Positions 34,026 through 36,771 of a stretch of DNA of 36,771 nucleotides are shown here, piece by piece. This stretch comes from Firmicutes bacterium UBA4874 (lineage in GTDB: Bacteria > Bacillota > Clostridia > Caldicoprobacterales > DTU083): contig DHDO01000032.1 in assembly GCA_002399435.1 (NCBI GenBank), positions 7,213 through 43,983 of the forward strand, read 5' to 3'. The notes beneath the pieces were generated by a model. The model did not search any database and was not told where the DNA came from. It saw only the letters and a program-made list of their open reading frames with translations. A program made the translations under genes and the position numbers. The stretch's first letter is position 1, and each line of letters begins with the position of its first letter.

Positions 34026-34799
34026 CTATAACCTCCTGATATGAAACCCGCCGTCCACATCGATGGCCTGGCCGGTGGTGTAAGCCAGCTTTCCCGAGCA
34101 AAGGGCGGACACGGCATTGGCGATATCCTGCGGCTCTCCCCAGCGCCTGATCGGAAGGAGACCTTCCGAAATCATCCGGTCATACTTTTCCGAGACCGTC
34201 TTTGTCATATCGGTCCGGATGATGCCGGGCCGGATTTCATACACCGGAATACCGTCCCCGGCCAGTCGGTCCGCAAAGAGTTTGGTCATCATTCCCAATC
34301 CGGCTTTGGACATACAGTATTCTCCCCGGTTGATGGAGGAAGTGTATTCCGAATTGGAGGATATGGTGATGATAACGGGACGGAAGGCAGGATCCTGGGC
34401 CTTTGCCTTCAGCATATCCTTTGCAATGGCCTGGGTCAGGAAAAATGTGCCCTTCAGGTTGATGCCGATGACAAAATCAAAGCTCTCCTCCGTCATCTCC
34501 AGAAGATCCGCCCGTACTTTGGGGGCCACACCGGCGTTGTTCACCAGGACATCCACCCTGCCATACTTTTCCCGAACTTCCCGTGCAAAGGTTATCCGAT
34601 CCTGAGAGCAGCCGAGATCCCCATGGAAATAAAACAGATTGCCATTCACGGAGCGGATCTGCTCCAGATTGTCCCGAATCTTTTCCTCGTCATTGATATC
34701 CAGGATTGCAAGTGCATAGCCTTCCTGCGCCAGCTGCAGGGCTATGGCATGACCGATTCCCCGTCCTCCGCCGGTTACGACTGCTGTTTTCTGATTCAT
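34026..34799 (-). CDS. Short-chain dehydrogenase/reductase
   Basis: The 257 residues show the classical SDR cofactor motif T-G-G-G-R-G-I-G (9-16), N-N-A-G (87-90), and the catalytic Y161-x3-K165 with serines in the S-S-N-S-E-Y-T-S-S stretch before it. The C-terminal G-Q-A-I-D-V-D-G-G is typical of the FabG/3-ketoacyl reductase-like group, which also includes many sugar and polyol dehydrogenases. GGGAGGAG is five bases before the ATG. It is the first gene of a unit with the flavoprotein, downstream of the tandem repeat array and the LacI-type gene. Confidence 0.92.
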   Translation of the reverse strand: MNQKTAVVTGGGRGIGHAIALQLAQEGYALAILDINDEEKIRDNLEQIRSVNGNLFYFHGDLGCSQDRITFAREVREKYGRVDVLVNNAGVAPKVRADLLEMTEESFDFVIGINLKGTFFLTQAIAKDMLKAKAQDPAFRPVIITISSNSEYTSSINRGEYCMSKAGLGMMTKLFADRLAGDGIPVYEIRPGIIRTDMTKTVSEKYDRMISEGLLPIRRWGEPQDIANAVSALCSGKLAYTTGQAIDVDGGFHIRRL

Positions 34800-34832
34800 T
34801 GCAACTCCTCCCTTTATTCGCTAATTCGTTTC

Positions 34833-35095
34833 GTTCTTTTTCAATCCGTTCTGTCCCTTGTCAATGTTTCATAATGAGATCCTTACCGATCTTTTTCATC
34901 CGTTCTGTCCCTTGTCGATTGTCTCACAAGATCCATATTGTTCTTTTTCATCCGTTCTGTCCCTTGCCGATTGTCTCACAAGATCCATGTTGTTCTTTTT
35001 CATCCGTTCTGTCCCTTACCGATTGTCTCACAAGATCCATATTGTTCTTTTTCATCCGTTCTGTCCCTTGTCGATTTTCTCACAATGAGCTCCGT
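34833..35095. repeat. Five-copy 52-bp tandem repeat
   Basis: Units begin at 34833, 34888, 34940, 34992 and 35044. Three consecutive starts are exactly 52 bases apart, and the two inner units differ at only a few positions; the first unit is more diverged. Each has the core TTTTTCATCCGTTCTGTCCC followed by an A/T-richer part. On the minus strand the unit contains a degraded copy of the final lacI codons plus a spacer, so the array probably grew by duplication of the gene's own 3' end. Because 52 is not a multiple of three, copies shift frame. Confidence 0.92.
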
Positions 35096-36064
35096 ATCCA
35101 TCACAAGGACAGACGGTGCACGCTCTTCCGGAGTGGTCGCCTTCCCTTCAATCCGTGAAATCATCCGCTCCGCGGCAGCTGCCCCCATCTGATATAAGGG
35201 CTGGCGAACGGTGGTCAGCGGTGGATCCAGAAAGGGGGCGGACTCCAGATCGTCAAATCCAATCACCGATATATCGTCCGGAACCCGGTAACCAGCATCC
35301 TTCACAGCCCGCATCACCTGCAGTGCCATGGGATCGCTGGCGGCAAACACAGCGTCCGGTGCAGGCCGGGCTGCAAGAAATTCACGTACGGTTTCATAAC
35401 AATTCTGAACAATCGGAATCTCCAGGGCAAGGGTTGGATCAAAGGCAAGACCGGACTCCCGAAGCGCTCGCAGATAGCCCTGAAACCGCTCCCGGTAAAG
35501 TGTCAGCCCCTGATCCCCATTTACCATGGCGATTTTCCTGTGACCGGTACGGATCAGGTAGGCAACCGCCTGCCGCGCCGCCTCGTTATTATCCACAACC
35601 ACTGCATCCACACGGTCCTCCAGCCTGCGGATCAGCAGGACAACGGGCAAACCACTGTCCTTTAACTCCGTAATGTGCCCGCTTTGCTTCCCCGATGTGG
35701 CCAGGATGATCCCGTCCACCCATTTCTTCCGCAGCTTTTGAATGTACTCCATTTCTATGCTCACATCTTCGTCGGTATTGCATAATATCACCGTATACCC
35801 GGACTTTCTGGCAGTATCCTCCACCCCCCGGGAGACCAGCGGAAATACCGGATTGCAAATATTGGGAACGATCAGGCCAATGGTCCCGGTCCGGCCTTCC
35901 TTCAGTCCCTTTGCCAGTGCATTTGGCTGATAATTCAGTTCTTTGGCTGCCTTAAGCACTTTTCTCCGGGTGGATTCCTCCACCGGGATTCTCCCGCTGA
36001 GCGCCCTGGAGACCGTACTGGCTGATACCCCTGCAACCCTTGCCACATCCTTTATGGTAACCAT
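35000..36064 (-). CDS. LacI-family transcriptional regulator
   Basis: The N-terminus V-T-I-K-D-V-A-R-V-A-G-V-S-A-S-T-V-S-R-A-L-S is the LacI helix-turn-helix, followed by the hinge L-N-Y-Q-P-N-A-L-A-K-G-L and a sugar-binding-protein-like domain (T-I-G-L-I-V-P-N-I-C-N-P-V-F, F-A-A-S-D-P-M-A, V-I-G-F-D-D). It should bind a small sugar-like effector and control the flanking oxidoreductase genes. The open frame reaches 36214, but the ATG at 36064 (354 residues), nine bases after AAAGGA, starts the domain; an ATG at 36085 is possible. The last 30 or so residues (after E-L-I-V-R-K-S) are encoded by the tandem repeats and are probably not part of the ancestral protein. Confidence 0.93.
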   Translation of the reverse strand: MVTIKDVARVAGVSASTVSRALSGRIPVEESTRRKVLKAAKELNYQPNALAKGLKEGRTGTIGLIVPNICNPVFPLVSRGVEDTARKSGYTVILCNTDEDVSIEMEYIQKLRKKWVDGIILATSGKQSGHITELKDSGLPVVLLIRRLEDRVDAVVVDNNEAARQAVAYLIRTGHRKIAMVNGDQGLTLYRERFQGYLRALRESGLAFDPTLALEIPIVQNCYETVREFLAARPAPDAVFAASDPMALQVMRAVKDAGYRVPDDISVIGFDDLESAPFLDPPLTTVRQPLYQMGAAAAERMISRIEGKATTPEERAPSVLVMDTELIVRKSTRDRTDEKEQYGSCETIGKGQNG

Positions 36065-36090
36065 CTGACCGTTTCCTTTTTCCATACTTC

Positions 36091-36234
36091 CTGTCTGCTT
36101 CCTCTTCCTTGTTTTTCTGTCTGCTTCCTCTGCCCTATTTTTTCTATCTGCTTTGCCCGTCCCCGGACGCCCTGACTCCAGTCTATTTCGTTGGAAGCAT
36201 CCTCCATCATCCAAGCCAGTCCCCGGGCGCCCTG
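36091..36234. repeat. Short direct repeats upstream of the lacI-type gene
   Basis: CTGTCTGCTTCCT occurs at 36091-36103 and 36117-36129, with a related CTATCTGCTT at 36144. A second pair, near-identical over 20 bases, lies at 36155-36174 (GCCCGTCCCCGGACGCCCTG) and 36215-36234 (GCCAGTCCCCGGGCGCCCTG), 60 bases apart. They fill the gap between the lacI-type gene and the flavin oxidoreductase gene. No clear LacI-type palindrome was found there. Confidence 0.6.
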
Positions 36235-36237
36235 GTG

Positions 36238-36771
36238 CTAGACATGTTCCGCCAGGCGATTGTCAATCAGCGTGGGTTTCCCGTCACGGCATTTTCGGTA
36301 CTGCGGTGCATATACCCCGCTGTCCCTTACCACACATCCGGTTTTGCCGCCGAACCGCATGATTTCCGAACATTTGCTACAGGAAATACAGCATTTGGAG
36401 CGTTTCATCCCGCCTTCCCGGAAAATATCAAGGGGAAAGTCCGGATAAGCTATGGCCTGCCGGCCAAATCCAGCCAGTTGAAACCAGCCTTCCCTGATGG
36501 CTCCGGCAGCAACCATGGCACCATATTCCCTCAGCCAGCTGAGGCCCGTTCCCATGACGATCATCTGCGGCACCGCCTTCTGAATCTCCCTGCCGCAGCG
36601 CAAAAGCCGCTCCGCACTGACCAGGGGATGCTCCGGAGGAGTGTAAAATCCCAGGTCATAGGGCCGGTTGATATGCGGATTATAATACGGATTGCCGCAT
36701 GTCACATTCAGGATGCGGACGCCTCTCTCCCAAAGCATTCGGACCAGCTTTTTCGGCTCGGACAAATCCGG
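36238..36771 (-). CDS. C-terminal part of an old-yellow-enzyme-like NADH:flavin oxidoreductase
   Basis: The gene enters from the right edge; 177 codons to the stop are visible. The piece shows the barrel end with I-L-N-V-T-C-G-N-P-Y-Y-N-P-H, a late strand I-V-M-G-T-G-L-S-W-L-R-E, and G-F-G-R-Q-A-I-A-Y-P-D-F-P. Then comes a cysteine motif C-C-I-S-C-S-K-C-S-E-I-M-R with C-V-V-R-D. OYE-family barrels bind FMN and reduce activated C=C bonds; the Cys cluster resembles the [4Fe-4S] site of 2,4-dienoyl-CoA reductase relatives. It ends 174 bases before the lacI-type start and is probably in the same regulated locus. Confidence 0.85.
   Translation of the reverse strand, partial: PDLSEPKKLVRMLWERGVRILNVTCGNPYYNPHINRPYDLGFYTPPEHPLVSAERLLRCGREIQKAVPQMIVMGTGLSWLREYGAMVAAGAIREGWFQLAGFGRQAIAYPDFPLDIFREGGMKRSKCCISCSKCSEIMRFGGKTGCVVRDSGVYAPQYRKCRDGKPTLIDNRLAEHV

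Noticed and set aside
31801-34044. 747-codon plus-strand ORF opposite the flavoprotein gene
   Set aside because: The minus strand carries a complete flavoprotein with FAD motifs and a good ribosome binding site; the plus frame has no recognisable domain and is an antisense shadow of GC-rich codons.
34833-35095. CRISPR array
   Set aside because: The repeats are contiguous with a 52-base period and no unique spacers, and no cas genes are nearby.

Overview
The window looks like chromosome from an anaerobic, low-to-medium GC Bacillota of class Clostridia, probably close to Lachnospiraceae. The basis is the roughly 1300-residue PurL with fused glutaminase, the GlpP antiterminator, the clostridial three-gene glycerol-3-phosphate oxidation set with a DUF1667 protein, strong AGGAGG ribosome binding sites, and near-consensus sigma-A promoters. 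Almost every gene is on the minus strand. No rRNA, tRNA, CRISPR array or intact transposase was recognised.

Left part (1-9300): the start of a lipoprotein that looks like an efflux adaptor (cut by the edge), purL, a Phd/YefM-RelE/ParE toxin-antitoxin pair, and an operon of VanZ-like protein, LolD/MacB-type ATPase and an 840-residue FtsX-type permease. Two good promoters and one clear terminator separate these units.

Middle part (9300-24900) is accessory DNA. It starts with a decayed patch: a sigma-factor fragment, a small secreted-protein gene with two in-frame stops, an unknown membrane-anchored secreted protein, and an ORF tail. Next comes the most unusual locus: an 80-residue ORF ending in a C-x3-C-x2-C-x3-C tail, a GT4 glycosyltransferase, a GT2/GT7C-like glycosyltransferase broken by a single missing base, and two overlapping half-size ABC exporters. 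This could be a biosynthesis and export cluster for a glycosylated or otherwise modified Cys-rich peptide. An orphan GC-rich GT2 gene on the plus strand follows. After it is a tight five-gene operon (one ATPase, three membrane proteins, one membrane-anchored extracytoplasmic protein) that recalls LanFEG/BcrAB peptide-resistance transporters, then a lipoprotein, a small secreted protein, an ABC ATPase remnant and a SurA_N-type protein.

Right part (24900-36771) is catabolic. glpP, a GlpA-like dehydrogenase with a BFD-type iron-sulfur domain, an FAD/NAD oxidoreductase, a DUF1667 protein and glpK form a glycerol or glycerol-3-phosphate unit. An intrinsic terminator between glpP and the first dehydrogenase gene is the expected place for GlpP-controlled antitermination. 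Further right is a set of oxidoreductases: a Gfo/Idh/MocA protein, a fumarate-reductase-like flavoprotein, an SDR, and an old-yellow-enzyme-like protein cut by the right edge, with a LacI-type regulator. They probably process one substrate that cannot be named from sequence. A five-copy 52-bp tandem repeat overlaps the 3' end of the lacI-type gene and changes its C-terminus.
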